From assembly GCA_963575745.1 (NCBI GenBank), contig CAUYUJ010011237.1, forward strand, positions 189,077 through 241,576: a stretch of DNA of 52,500 nt, written 5' to 3'. A program made the translations under genes and the position numbers. The DNA comes from Prorocentrum cordatum (lineage: Eukaryota > Sar > Dinophyceae > Prorocentrales > Prorocentraceae). The stretch's first letter is position 1; the number at the start of each line of letters is the position of its first letter. The notes below the pieces were generated by a model. That model had not been told where the DNA came from. It did no database searches and saw only the letters and a program-made list of their open reading frames with translations. This document shows, one piece after another, positions 11,542 to 22,297 of the stretch.

Positions 11542-12767
11542 CGTCGGGCTTCCTGAGTGCCATATTCCGATAATAGCCTTTCCCCTGACGGTCAGGTCAT
11601 ACTTGTCAGAGCTAAGCCTTCTTTTAATTCTGGTCTATACCCAAACTACAGATCCAGCGCGATAGACGACCCATCTTTTTGGGGGGAAGATCCATGTCTT
11701 TCGTGACGATGCACCTAGGGTCAATGGGGGTGTCCGTTTCGTAAATGACGCCCGCGACAGTGGAGAGGGCGTCAGAGCAATCCGAGGCGCACCCTGCAGG
11801 AGCTTCTGCCGCGGGGTCTAGCGCTTCGGCCATATCTTCAGCTCCACCATCTCCATGCCGGTCGTCTTCTTCTGTTTTGGGCGAAACAGGCTTCCCCGCA
11901 TTGCAATCACGGTTGAATCTATTTAAACAGTGAACAGGTGAAAGATTCTGCCATATCATAATAGATTGGGATATTCCTTGGGCTGTAGTTTGTTCGTAGT
12001 CGTCCTCCGCCAACTGCTCGTTGCATGGCGCTGTATTTGGATCGGTGCAGTAACCCCGACCATTACCGTGAGACCAGACCTACGGTGTCTTGCGGAAGTT
12101 GGGGCCCCTTGGCGGGCGTCTCATGGGGCTTCCGAGTCTGCGGTCGGCATACTCGAAGCACGTGCAAACAACGCCTCTGCAAAGTCTCCGCTCCTCGATG
12201 ATGGCCCTCTTGAGGTCGCGCCCTATAAGGGCCCTGTGTTTTGACAGCCCCTGCCCCTTCTGAGCGAACGACCTTGCATTTTTCATGTCGGTCAACCTTG
12301 CGAAGAGAATACCAGCGACGCATCTGGCGCTCAGTCCAACACTTGCCCAACCAGCGCTGCATTGCATCTGGGCCGATGCACTGGCGAGCCAATCCAGCAT
12401 CCGAGTAGCTTGTTCGCGAGGCCCCCCCCCCCTTGAGGCGGGCGCCCCCGCAGACGCCCCCCCCTCGGGGGAGCGACAGGCCATTGACCTTCCATGGAGG
12501 GGCCATTGGCTTCCTCGCACCAGGAGGATGAGGGCGCTGAAGGCCGCTAGAGCGAGCGCCACTGGAGCGCGCACGCGCGCGGTCGGGTGAGCCACTGCGG
12601 ACCCGACCTCGACGTGCCAAACGCGCGTCATCTTCCCATTCTTCGTCATCGTCGTCGGCGCGATACTTGCGTCTCCAGCACAGGCGGCTCGCCGATCGCT
12701 CCTGGCGGCTCACGGAGCGGTCCGAAGCTACGAATGCATGATGAAATCCTTCGTCGTGGCCGAGCTC
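11542..12767 (-). other. Decayed interior of copia element, no domain recognised
   Basis: By position this should hold protease and integrase. Frames at 11624-12013 and 12063-12713 are open but Arg-, Ala- and Glu-rich, and I see neither a DSG/DTG-type protease triad nor the HHCC zinc knuckle or DDE core of integrase. The region is either heavily decayed or a replacement. Confidence 0.5.
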
Positions 12768-14647
12768 CTACTGAATGCGCTCAGACAGATCGCTGACATC
12801 TCGCGGGTTCCCCCGCAAAAGATCATCATCACTCAATTCCACGTTTGTCGGATTGCCAAGAACCCGAGAATCAAGCACCAACTGTATTTCCTCCTCTGCT
12901 GCAGGAATAGTGGCTTCGGAATCCGCGGGCGCCCCCGCCGCTTCGTCATCTCCTTCGGCGGGCGCGTGGAAGTTCTCGACAAACTCAAGATCAGCAGGTT
13001 GCCCCGCGATGGGTATGCCCAGCCAGTCTGCCAGATCGATCTCATTGTGGCCAGTGAATATCTCCTCGAACAGCCCGCCGGCATAATTCTCGAGGGACAT
13101 ACTGGCACTCAAATATCTGGCAGCCATGAAGTTAACAACTGCAACTGAGCGATCGACAGGGTCGGCCAAAAGCGACCCCCACTCAACATATTGTATATCC
13201 GAGTCAGTTTGAGCCAGATGCATCGATGGACCTCTGCCTCCCCCATCGCCCTGAGGGCATTCGCGGCGAAAGTGCTGTACTATGGCATATGTCACACTCC
13301 ATCGGTTTACCGTTGGCGTCCTTTGGGTTTCCTCGACGCCCTTTACCTTTGCCTGATGCATGCCTACGGTTCCTGCCTGCACCTAGGAACATCTCTTCAC
13401 ATAGTGGCCCGGCACGGGATGCTAGGAATGCCAACATGCATCTGCCATGTAATCGCCGCCGCTTACCTTTTACCCTCACCTCGACCCTTGCCTTCTCCCT
13501 TGAGAGCCCGTCGAATGATACGCCATACTTTACGAACTGGCTTTTATGCTTCTGGTATCCTAAGAATAACCATTGCGCCTGTCGTTCTTCCGTGAGATAC
13601 GTAGGCATATTGGAGTAGTCAAGGGCAGTAGCCTCGTCGTCCGCAGACGCGTCGGCGTCAGTATCGGAGTCGAGGTCGGACTCAGCAGGTTGCCCCGTTG
13701 AGCCCACTAGGGCGGCGGCTTGCGCAGGGGCCACCGCGTCGGGCGGCCCCCGAAACCTGGCCCAGGAGTCTTGCGACCCCGAGGCCGAACCACCATTCTG
13801 AGCCAGTAGAGTGGTGGTCTCTGTTGGTTGCGGATCGCAATTCCTGACGTGATTAGCAGCTTGCCCTGCGTTTGCCTCAACGTGGAAGGTCTGGGTTCGG
13901 TGACCGTGACTGAAAATACCATCAATATTGCCAGGGGTTCTCTCAGCAGCGTGAGAAAATGACCTCGCGCGTTCAAGTAGAGAGTCCAACTGTTGCTGGT
14001 CCCTCGGCACGTGGTGGTTTAGCGGCTGCAGGAGATGCTGCGCGCGCGACGTCCCCACTCCAAGGGCTCTGAATAAAATGACTGGTAGAATTTGGAAATT
14101 GTGGATGTTAGAGCCTGCCGTTTCAGCTTTCATGGCGGGCTATCTCGAAGCGTGCCCGAGTCTGGTCGTTGAGTTGGCGTTCCTCTTCTAGGTTCTCGGA
14201 CTTCGTAGTCAAGAAGAACATGATGTAGGTGGCGCCATCGGTATGGCGGCCACCTATGTTAACGCCGAAATTGATAACTGCTGGGGGAACTCCCATGACC
14301 ATGGTCCGTGCGAGGCCCCCCAAGCCTCGCTGCAAGGCTGCTGCTTGTTGGGAGGGCGTCATGTTGCCTTTGGTCACGTTGATCCAGGCATGCACCTCGC
14401 GGACGAATTTGCGGAAAGGTACTTGACCGGACGGGCCCCAATGGGGGCCGGTCGTTCTTGCGTCGTCTCCGCCACGCATATGTCCTACCGCACACCCCGA
14501 TAGCGACCAATGTAAGCCCAAAGATGGTAATACCAGCGCAATGGCCCCGCAGGTCGTAGTCGGACGTAGTTGATTGGGGTTTGCGGTATGTGGTCGCAAG
14601 CCTGCGTGGGGGTGGAGGCGGCACAATGTCGCTGCGCATGTTTCCAT
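12768..14647 (-). pseudogene. Copia Gag, three frames
   Basis: Minus strand. The N-terminal part (14647-14123, ATG start) has FRKFVREVHAWINVTKGN, TPSQQAAALQRGLGGLA and TYIMFFLTTKSENLEEER. A frameshift near 14130 leads to NIHNFQILPVILFRALGV and, further on, YLTEERQAQWLFLGYQKHKSQ. A second frameshift near 13290 falls inside a nucleocapsid zinc knuckle: CDIC lies in one frame and QHFRREC in the other, together giving CX2CX4HX4C spacing if two bases were lost. The tail (to 12768) is acidic. Gag would form the particle that packages element RNA. Confidence 0.78.
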
Positions 14648-14904
14648 GCGTTATGTCTTCGAAAAAGCTTCCAATTGGAGTAGGTGGGTGGACTTCAGGA
14701 GCGTAGTAGCGCAGGGATGTAGGACGTAAGTAAGAGGCCTCTGCGCAGGCAGAGGTGTCACAGCAAGTGTCATGGCTATGTTGCGCGGTTATATACATTC
14801 CTCCGCGCAAACCCACAGCACCCTGATGTGCCACCACGTCAGTAGTCCACAAGATAGCGCCGTGGATGGTGAGGCGTAAAGCAAGAGCTGACCACCATAG
14901 GCCA

Positions 14905-14916
14905 GCTCCGCTACCA
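14905..14916 (-). promoter_or_regulatory. Primer-binding site (initiator tRNA type)
   Basis: The minus strand reads TGGTAGCGGAGC one base inside the 5' LTR. This begins with the TGG complementary to tRNA CCA and resembles sites for initiator Met tRNA (yeast Ty1 uses TGGTAGCG). Confidence 0.72.
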
Positions 14917-14917
14917 A

Positions 14918-15168
14918 GTTTGAAAAGGGTTGGGAGGCCCAACCAGCAGCTTCGCCTTAGGCGAAGCCCAGCTCCCGCTCAATTGTACCGCAGCAACGAT
15001 AGTCCCAGCAGTAGGGGGCGAGCCATCTCCAGCAGCTTTGGCATCGATGGCAAATGGCACACCTCGCGCTGAGGTGTAGTCAGATCTGGGCGGCCGGCCG
15101 CTTTGAGCCAAGCGGCCGCGGATGCACGCTCGTTCCCACTCACATGCCACACCCAGCTCACTTAGAGT
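14918..15168 (-). repeat. 5' LTR of copia element
   Basis: 251 bp, aligned end to end with 8296-8547. It contains a CGCCTTAGGCGAAG hairpin, a GGCGGCCGGCCGC block and, on the minus strand, CTTGGCTCAAAG, which looks like a decayed SL. A promoter cannot be located by eye. Confidence 0.88.
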
Positions 15169-15217
15169 AGGGCACCCTCGAGGCGAGCAGGGCGTTTCTC
15201 GGCATGGGCCCCCACTG
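15169..15217. repeat. Repeat A, copy 2, right part
   Basis: AGGGCACCCTCGAGGCGAGC to GGGCCCCCACTG, the exact continuation of the copy broken at 8295. Confidence 0.85.
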
Positions 15218-16850
15218 TGCAACGGGCTGCCATTCGCGGGCTCATCCCCGAACACCGCCCACACCAAGATGAGCAACGTCGCGGCGGTCGCTGCCTGTCT
15301 CCGCCCAGGACTTCGAGGCCAGGGCGCCAACCGTGACACACTGTTCCCAATATCCACTCTCGAAGGCATGCCCCACGACCCGTGGATCACCCTGGGTAAC
15401 TGGAAATACGAGCCCGACAGGTGGCAGGACAAGCCCTGGCTTGGCAAGTGAGTCTACCTGTGGCCCATACTCTCAAGGGCCCACAACAACTACGCCCGCG
15501 CGGGTCCGTGGACTTTCGTCGACGGCACAGTCGCGCGCACAGTGGGGGCGCCCAAGCAAGTCATCAGGGACCTGGCGGGCATCGGCACCATACTCTGCGA
15601 CGGCATGGCCGACGCGGAGCCCAGGGCCCCTTCCTCGCTAGGGGTGGGCCCGGGAGGGGTAGGGCTGAGGGGGCCCCAGGAGGGCCCCGGGTCAGAAATG
15701 CCACGCCCCGGGGGGTCCTGGGGCCCAAGAGGCCCCCGAGAGGCCCCCACGAAGCCCCCAGGCGCCCCCAAGGAACCGCCAGGGAGCCCCAGGAGGCTCC
15801 AGAAAGCCCCCCAGGACCCCCAAAACTTCATAGGGGGTTCTTGGGCACCTCTTGGAGGCCTCGTGTAGCCTCTTGGGCAATCTTGGGAGCGTCTCGTCCC
15901 AATCTTACCGAATGCCTCTTCAACCGTGGGGGTTGTTGTCCAGGGTCGGCGGCATGGGCCGCACGCACGGCCGTAGCAGTTGTGGACCAGGCACGAGCGC
16001 TCCACGATTGTCACGCAGTGTAATTTTTCAGGGGCCATGGTGGGCGCCTTTAAATTGTGGAGTGCGCACGCGGGCCCACATCGCAGTCAAAGACCGATGC
16101 AAAGTGTTTCGAGGTGCACGCACTATACACCATGCTGACCACCAAGCCGCACATACTCCGACACGCATGGAGAAGGAACTCGCCAGGAAAGAGGGGATGC
16201 ACATATGAAGGAGATCCAAGGGGAATAATCACGTCAGTCCCCTGAGTGCCCTGTGGAAACACAAAGGTGCAGGTCGGGGTGGATGTGACATGGGTGACAC
16301 AGCGATGCGCTGCATATTTCTAAGCGCAACTACTAAGGAAATGCATCGGGGAAAAATCGCAGGCGCATCTGGAGGAAACGTGCGACGCGTGGATTCATCC
16401 TTATCCCCAGAAAGACAAGATTCGCTAGGGACTGGTTCCCCCCCCCCAAAACTACGAAAACCCTTCCAAAGCCCCCCGAAACCTTCCGAACCCCTCCGGA
16501 ACCCTTTCCAGATGGTTTTTGGACGGTTTATGGGGGGCTTCGGCTGTCTTGACTAGAGAACCCCGGACTATCCAACAGCCTTATACACCGCCCAGGGCAT
16601 CAATGTCCTGGGGCCCCAGAGCGCGGAGCACGTGGATGTACCTCGGCCCTCTGCGGGCCCAAGTACATCCGCATCCCCCGCCCCCCGAGGTCCAGGAGGA
16701 TCGGCCCCCCGGGCGACGCGCAAAGGTACATGCCAGCCTCGGAGAAGGGATACGTTCGTTCGTTCGTTCGCAAGCCATGTCGCACGACACATCGGCTCAG
16801 CAGGGGGGAAATCCTTGCCGCGCAGGATAAGCGGCAACCGCATATTACAC
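15218..16850 (+). other. Unique DNA, possible small exon
   Basis: No recognised gene. A plus-strand frame from ATG 15269 to TGA 15449-15451 contains DPWITLGNWKYEPDRWQDK and ends at AAGTGAGT, which could be a splice donor; the next 150 bp remain open in the same frame after the TGA. 15640-15880 is a GGCCCC/CCAGGAGG-rich degenerate repeat resembling 48440-49085, and 16750-16770 is (GTTC)n. I see nothing else. Confidence 0.3.
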
Positions 16851-18023
16851 CTAAGCAAATATGGGGTCAATGGAAAGGCCATGTCGTTTGACAAGTGCAT
16901 TCCAGATTGGCTGTCTATGCGCTGCAAAACGAGGGCGCCCGAACAATGCACTCGAAGCTTCGTCCGGGGGGGGGGGAGGGGGCGGAAGGGGCGGGAAGGG
17001 GCGAGGACAAGAGGCCATCGCTAGCTCGGCCTGCTCCCAGACAACCGGCGCCCACGTCAGACGAGGTCGCCCCCGCGCTCGAACGCCAACCGGTCGCAAA
17101 GGCACCGGCGAGCCCGGTGTCAGAACAGCAGCTCGCAGTGGAGACTGGTCCGGCTGGGAAGCGATCCGCCCGTAGACCACCAGTTGCCGCATCAATACGA
17201 TAATGCTCAGTCGGTGCTGACGGGCTTGCCGCCGAACGTCCGCATTCGGTATGTGCGAGATGATTGAATGTGGCACGCCGTAAATCTTTCGGAGACACCG
17301 GGCCTGGAAGGCGTCGATCTTCTGCTTGTCAGCTTGGCGGAGGCAAAGCGTCTCCAAACTGTGCATCAACTTCGACACCACGCACGCACTGAACATCTCA
17401 GTCTTCCTGTCACGCGTAATGTTCGCGTGTGCCCATACACTTTGCAACTGTTTGAAAGCAGCTGTGGCTTCGCCGAGCCTGCGCGCGATGGACGCCCCCG
17501 CAGTCCCATCTGCCTTCAGTAGACTGCCAAGATAGATGGCGCTGTTCACCGGCTTGATCCGCGCGCCCTGTGGCGTGACCACATCCACGTTGTGGCGGGT
17601 CTGCAGGTGGACCGTTTTGGACCAGTTCGGCTCCAGTCCATACATGCCGGCTCGATGCAACAATCTCTCCAAGACGTAATGCAGACGTGGGATGTTGTCT
17701 GATATCAAAGCAGCGTCGCCCGCGCACCCAATGTCGGCGTTGATGTCAGACGGCGACGCCGGTCCGAGGGCCGCCTGAACATCCTCGTCTACATCAGCCA
17801 TTATCACAGTGAGAACGATGATGAACAGATATGGGCTTAGCGGGCACCCTTGCGCAATGCCCGTGCCTTGCGAGTAGACCGCGGACGAGCCCTGTCGATC
17901 CCGCACCTCGAACGTTCGGTTGTTGTACATGACAGAGATCATCGCTAAGTAGTGGTCTGGCAACCCAGAGCGCGCCAGAGCGACGTGCATCGCTGCCGGG
18001 TCGACTCGATCGAATGCGTTTGA
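16851..18023 (-). pseudogene. LINE-3 RT C-terminal part
   Basis: The same frame resumes after the TGA with SNAFDRVD (rest of motif A), GIAQGCPLSPYLF (motif B) and GCAGDAALIS at the position of YADD (motif C). Both the Tyr and the first catalytic Asp have changed by A-to-G transitions (TGC GCG GGC GAC), so the enzyme would be inactive. Thumb-type sequence follows with NSAIYLGSLL and CLRKIYGVPH, then a Pro-rich tail ending at 16851. Length and order fit the C-terminal half of a LINE pol. Confidence 0.88.
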
Positions 18024-19586
18024 TCAGTCCAAGAGGATCGCGGACAGCGACCCGTCCCTTGTCGACCATGCCCTCTCGATGTACCGCTGCATGAGGAAGA
18101 CGGCGTCCGTTGAGCTGTGCTTGGCCCTGAAGCCGAACTGCGTGTTTCGGAGGCGGCTCTCAGCTCCACTACTTACGATGCGGCCCAGAATGAGCGATGC
18201 TAGGACTTTGTAGCCGACTGAGAGCAGTGAGATAGGTCTATAGTTTTCTGGGAGAGATTCATCTCCTTTCTTGAAGATCGCCGTTACGACAGAATGCCGC
18301 CAACTTTGAGGAATGGCTGTTTGCCGCCAGCAACTGTTGCACATGTCCAGTATAACTTCGCATGCGTCTGGCTGATCTCGGATAGCTTTCCAGAAATCCG
18401 GGGGCACGTCGTCGGCGCCTGCCGCTTTTCCGGTCTTCAATCTCCCCAAGACGGTGTCCAGCTCAGCAGCCGAGAAATTGGCAGACGAGGCGTGCAGCGG
18501 TTCGTGCAGCCGTGGCACACTGGGGAGAGGGTGGCCCATAGGTCTCGGCATCCGCTGCACTTCGGCGTAGTAGGCAGCCAGGGTGTCCGGCCGATCTGTG
18601 CTCTCCACCAGCTTTCCTTGGGCGCTCCTTAGACGGCCCTGCGGTTGCACGCCCAAGCGCTTGAACTTCCGTAAATTACTCCATTCGCCACTGCCGAGCA
18701 TGTCCTCGAGCCAAGCCTTCCGATCCCGCTGCGATGATTGACGGACCTGTCTGGTCAACGCTTTCTCCAACTCGTACTGGTTGTGGACGCGCGCCTGGTT
18801 CCCGAGCGCAATCAAATCCAGCGTGGCCGTACGAATCCACGGTCGTTGCGCCTGCACGGGCTGTTGTCCGAGACGCTCTCCCGCTGCTGTCTTGAAAGTG
18901 GTTGCGAGCCCTCCGGCCTGGTCGTCCAACCCGGCGCCGCCATCAATGTGTTGAGCGGCAGCGTTCACAAAGGCGGCGGCGAACTCACATTGCACCCGGG
19001 GCCGCTTGAGCGAATCCAAATCGCTCGTCGTCTTCCGTTGCTTTGCCGGGGTCTTCGGGATATCTATGCTCAGAGCGGCTGTCACCAGGAAGTGGTGGGA
19101 AGCAAATCCAATACTGCGGTCAGATCGGACGTCAGTAACTGTATCATGCCACTGCCTGTGCACTAAGATGTGGTCTATCTCTGCAAACTTGGCCGGGGTC
19201 GGAGCGTCCATTGGAGAAGCGGTCAAGTCGAAGTATGTCACCTTCTCTTGCAGGGGCCTGTCGAAGAACGTGTTCGCGATTATGTAATTCAGGGACGTGC
19301 AATGTTCAATCAACATGTGCTGGTTGCTCGTGGCGCCAATTGTCGCCTCGGAGTTGCCCCAAGCATGTTGGCCAACAACATCGGATTCCTGGTGGCTCCC
19401 GTTCGGGAGTCGCGCGTTGAGGTCGCCGAACGTGTATATGGGGCCGTGCACGCTGATGCTCGTAGTCAGCGAATGTAAATCACCGAAGAAGTCGTGCCGT
19501 TCTTCGAATGCGATTCCAGACTGGGGGGCATACGCCGAGAGTATTGCCATGGAGCCGCCGGGAACTCTGATTTTCACGTTGGCCAA
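18024..19586 (-). pseudogene. LINE-3 endonuclease and RT N-terminal part
   Basis: 520 codons on the minus strand. The endonuclease part (residues about 1-170) shows GDLNARLP and EIDHILVHRQW; the final SDH motif reads SHHFLV, so the catalytic Asp is replaced. A linker of about 200 residues leads to RT fingers with GKAAGADDVPPDFWK, WRHSVVTAIFKKGD, NYRPISLLSVGYKVLA and TQFGFRAKHSSTDAV. The frame stops at a TGA (18024-18026) inside RT motif A: the sense is LD-stop-SNAFDRVD, so a single Trp-to-stop change separates it from the next segment, which is in the same frame. Confidence 0.88.
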
Positions 19587-19627
19587 TCTGTTGCTGTGCT
19601 GAGAAGGGATACGGAACAGGAAAATTT

Positions 19628-19769
19628 AGTGGAGGCCCAACCACAGGAAACCTTCCACAAGAAACCCAACCCTGAGACCCCAGGGTGTCCATAGCAAAAC
19701 CATCGAAACCCAAGAAACCCAGGGCACCCTGGAGGCAAGCATGGTGTTTCTTGGCATGGGCCGGCACTG
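19628..19769. repeat. Repeat A, copy 3
   Basis: A slightly shorter copy lacking the internal GTGTGGGAACG block. GGAACAGGAAAA before it and GGAACAGAAAAC after it are near-identical direct repeats that could be its target duplication. Confidence 0.85.
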
Positions 19770-19784
19770 TAGGGAACAGAAAAC

Positions 19785-19955
19785 GGCAGAAACATAATTC
19801 CTCTGAGGTCCGCGCGGATTTCTTGGATCGGCGCTGGACCCCGATTGGCGCGCGGAGCGCGCCAGGGGCGGCGCAGGAGGCGCCGCCAGAGGGCTCCCAG
19901 CGCCGATCCAAGAAATCCGCGCGGACCTCCGAGAACTTATGATTATGCCAGTTTT
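19785..19955. repeat. Foldback element (GC-rich hairpin), intergenic copy
   Basis: A long inverted repeat: GAGGTCCGCGCGGATTTCTT with ATCGGCGCTGG on the left mirrors CCAGCGCCGATCC with AAGAAATCCGCGCGGACCTC on the right, around a GGGGCGGCGCAGGAGGCG centre. Weaker inverted similarity continues outward for about 25 bp. Related copies lie in two introns of the transporter gene (33703-33838, 34283-34411). Confidence 0.9.
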
Positions 19956-20850
19956 GTTTTTCGACGGATGAGCGATGACTGCAGCATGCAGTTCTGGCGA
20001 GCAACACTGTGGCCATAGCCCAAAAGCCGATCAAGATTCGACCAGGTAGGAGAACTGGGAAAAAGCGAGCGAACAACACGAGAGAGCAACGGATTGAAGG
20101 CGGGGCCCAAGAACATCGGTCAGGAAGGGGGGATGAGGCCAAATCCGCTCAAAATCGATCCAATGTTTCACCCCAGACTTGTTTTCCACGGTCCTGGAAC
20201 CCGAAAACGGCCCTCAGAGGCCGAAAAGGGCCCCCTCAAAAAATTCGAACCCAGAACCTCAAACCTGCCCGCCATTCCTGCTGGCAAAGACTAGTGCTGG
20301 GCCACTTCAGAGCCCCAGCCGGCTCCAGGGTACAAGATCATGTAAGCGTCGGGCCGCATCGGATCGCCGGGAAATCAGAATCGAGTCGGATCGAACTGGC
20401 CGAAAACGATATCGAATCGGATCGATCGGATCGAAATAGGCCCTGCAAGGGGATCGAATGTGGCGGATGAGCAGCAGGATGAGAAGGAACAGGATCAGAA
20501 GCCGCAGCGGTTTCGTTCAGGATACTTTCAGGGCCATTTTTGGAGACGAAGCCCCGCGGCGCACCCCCAGCGGTCACCTGGCCGTTTTGGCGAGGTCGCC
20601 AGGGCGCGCGGGCACTTCGTCTCCCCCGTACGTGGTGCCCCCAGTCGGACTCGCCGCCGCAAAAGGAGGAGGAGCAGCAGCCGCAGCCTGCAGCAGCAGC
20701 AGCAGCAGCAGAGCAGAGAGGCATGGGCGCCTCCAGCAGCACCAGCACGGCGTGCTCCTCGCGCGCGCGGAGGGCGTCGCGGGGCACGTCCATCGTCAGA
20801 TCATCGTCGCTCCACTCCCCTAAAGTCCCCCTAAACTCTGCCCTATTAGC
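19956..20850. other. No gene recognised; SR-like low-complexity DNA
   Basis: A GATCGGATCGAA-type degenerate repeat lies at 20355-20460 and recurs weakly at 49860-49925. A (CAG)n tract at 20684-20712 gives Ser/Gln-rich frames. No conserved protein is visible. Confidence 0.5.
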
Positions 20851-20855
20851 CCTCC

Positions 20856-20935
20856 TGCTGCTCCTTCTCCTCCTCCTCCTCCTCCTCCTCCTCTTCCTCC
20901 TCCTCCTCCTCCTCCTCTTCCTCCTCCTCCATCCC
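20856..20935. repeat. (TCC)n microsatellite
   Basis: CTC/TCC triplets with a few CTT interruptions. Confidence 0.93.
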
Positions 20936-21049
20936 TTTCCTTATGAATAACAACTCCCTGCCGCACCCCGAGGCAAATCGGAAAGACGGGCTGGACGTTT
21001 CGCCTGAGACTTCCAAACCATATATGAGCCTGAAGCTTGAAAGCTGAAA

Positions 21050-21215
21050 ACAGATTTGCAGATAGAGGGCGGGTCGCTTCCAAAGTGTGGCTCTCGCCGT
21101 AGCGCCGCGCACATTCGTCTTAAATATGTGCAAGGAGCTTTACGGCTTGAGGGCGGCGCGTTTTCAAAATGTGGCTCTCGCTTCAGCGCCGCGCACTTTC
21201 GTTTAAAAAATGCGA
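21050..21215. repeat. 82-bp family, two units
   Basis: Two units read GGCTCTCGCCGTAGCGCCGC and GGCTCTCGCTTCAGCGCCGC, each followed by GCAC.TTCGT and A-rich sequence, like the 4083-4600 array. Confidence 0.82.
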
Positions 21216-21595
21216 GTGTCACTGGTTCGCATGGTTAACCTTCCAGACATGGTGTTCTTAACGATTCAGGACTGCCAGGGCGCAACAGTTACGCTGATTC
21301 GCGGTGTTGAAGTCCCAGCAATGCTGTTCTGGTACGACTCAGGATCGTCAAGACGCAACATGCAGGTTGACTCGTGGCGTTGACGTCCTGAGAATGCTGT
21401 TCTAGCACGCGTCAAGATTTTCACGCGGCTGTGCCTCCCCCCAATCTCTTCCCTCCTCCCTCCCTTTCCCCCAGCGGGGCACTTCCCAGTGGAACTGAAC
21501 CCTTGCACGCCGGGGCGTCTGACCAGGGAGCTTGGGGGGAGGGGGTACTCCAACATCGTTGGTGAGTCCTGGGTTTGCACTGGCCCTCCCAGAAC

Positions 21596-21705
21596 CTGAG
21601 GAGGAGGAGGAAAAGGAGGAGGAGGAGGAGGGAGGAGGAGGAGGAGGGAGGAGGGAGGAGGAGGAGGAGGGAGGAGGAGGAGAAGGAAGAGGAGGAGGAG
21701 GAACC
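21596..21705. repeat. (GGA)n microsatellite
   Basis: GGA/GAG triplets with AAG interruptions; a G run follows at 21769-21778. Confidence 0.92.
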
Positions 21706-21813
21706 TGGAACCCGGTGGTGGCGTGTGGGAAGCCGTCGATTGCCGCCCCCCCTGGGCCGGTCGGCCCGGGGGGGGGGGGTCAAACCAGGGCCCAGGGCCA
21801 CGCGTCCCTTGGA

Positions 21814-21973
21814 TTAAGTCGGGCCTGTCCCCCTACAGGGGGATTTTGAGCGAAAAATTCCAGATGCCCCAAAAATATTAAAAGGTTCCCCAAAATAGTC
21901 AAAAAAATAATCACCCGACTATTTTTTGACTATTTTTGGAGATCCCCCCTGTAGAAGGACAGGCCCGACTTAA
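21814..21973. mobile_element. 160-bp MITE with 8-bp target duplication
   Basis: 29-bp terminal inverted repeats start TTAAGTCGGGCCTGTCC (21814-21842 and 21945-21973) with two mismatches. CCCTTGGA stands directly outside each end (21806-21813 and 21974-21981), a perfect 8-bp target duplication. The interior is A/T-rich with a second inverted pair of ATAGTCAAAAA type. There is no coding capacity. An 8-bp duplication is typical of hAT-like transposases among others; the superfamily is not otherwise indicated. Confidence 0.95.
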
Positions 21974-22081
21974 CCCTTGGAGCACTGCTCCATGGGCCAC
22001 GGGCGCGCACGTGTTGTCACGTGCGGGAGCTGGAATGGCGAGGGCAGACAAGACAGACAAGGAGGAGGAGACAAAGAGCAT

Positions 22082-22297
22082 TGTCCTCCTCCTCCTCCTC
22101 CTCCTCCTCCTCCTCCTCCTCCTCCGCCTCCTCTTCCTCCCTTCTCATCTTCCTCCCTTCACCTCCTCCTCCTCCCTCTTCCTCCTCATCTACCTCCTTT
22201 TCCTCCTCCTCCTCCTCCTCCTCCTCCTCCTCCTCCTCTTTCTCCTCCTCCTCCTCCTCCTCCTCCTCCTCCTCCTCCTCCTCCTCCTCCTCCTCCT
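22082..22297. repeat. (TCC)n microsatellite, left flank of LINE-2
   Basis: Over 200 bp of TCC triplets with a few CTT and CAT interruptions. The array resumes at 29197 beyond LINE-2, so this is the element's target. Confidence 0.95.

Larger units (their letters stand above)
8296..15168 (-). mobile_element. Ty1/copia-type LTR retrotransposon, decayed
   Basis: The element is 6,873 bp on the minus strand. Two direct repeats of 252 and 251 bp bound it, a primer-binding site lies next to the 5' LTR, and Gag, RT (RVT_2 type) and RNase H segments follow in copia order. The flanks are the two halves of one repeat A copy, meeting at AAGGCA (8290-8295) and AGGGCA (15169-15174), which I read as a decayed 5-6 bp target duplication. 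Frameshifts and stops interrupt every coding segment. A copia integrase core was not recognised in 10.7-12.7 kb, and the minus-strand DNA before the 3' LTR is pyrimidine-rich where a polypurine tract is expected. Confidence 0.88.
16851..19603 (-). mobile_element. LINE-3, 5'-truncated non-LTR retrotransposon
   Basis: A minus-strand element with the C-terminal part of an AP-type endonuclease followed by reverse transcriptase. The N-terminal half of the endonuclease, any ORF1 and any SL are missing, the usual result of incomplete target-primed reverse transcription. No matching target duplication was found. The family differs from LINE-1 and LINE-2: its RT has an RPISLL fingers motif and a GxxQGxxxSPxLF motif B. 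Confidence 0.85.

Noticed and set aside
14259-14942. 227-codon minus-strand ORF overlapping Gag
   Set aside because: It is a shadow frame of the Gag N-terminal segment and the 5' LTR leader and shows no domain.
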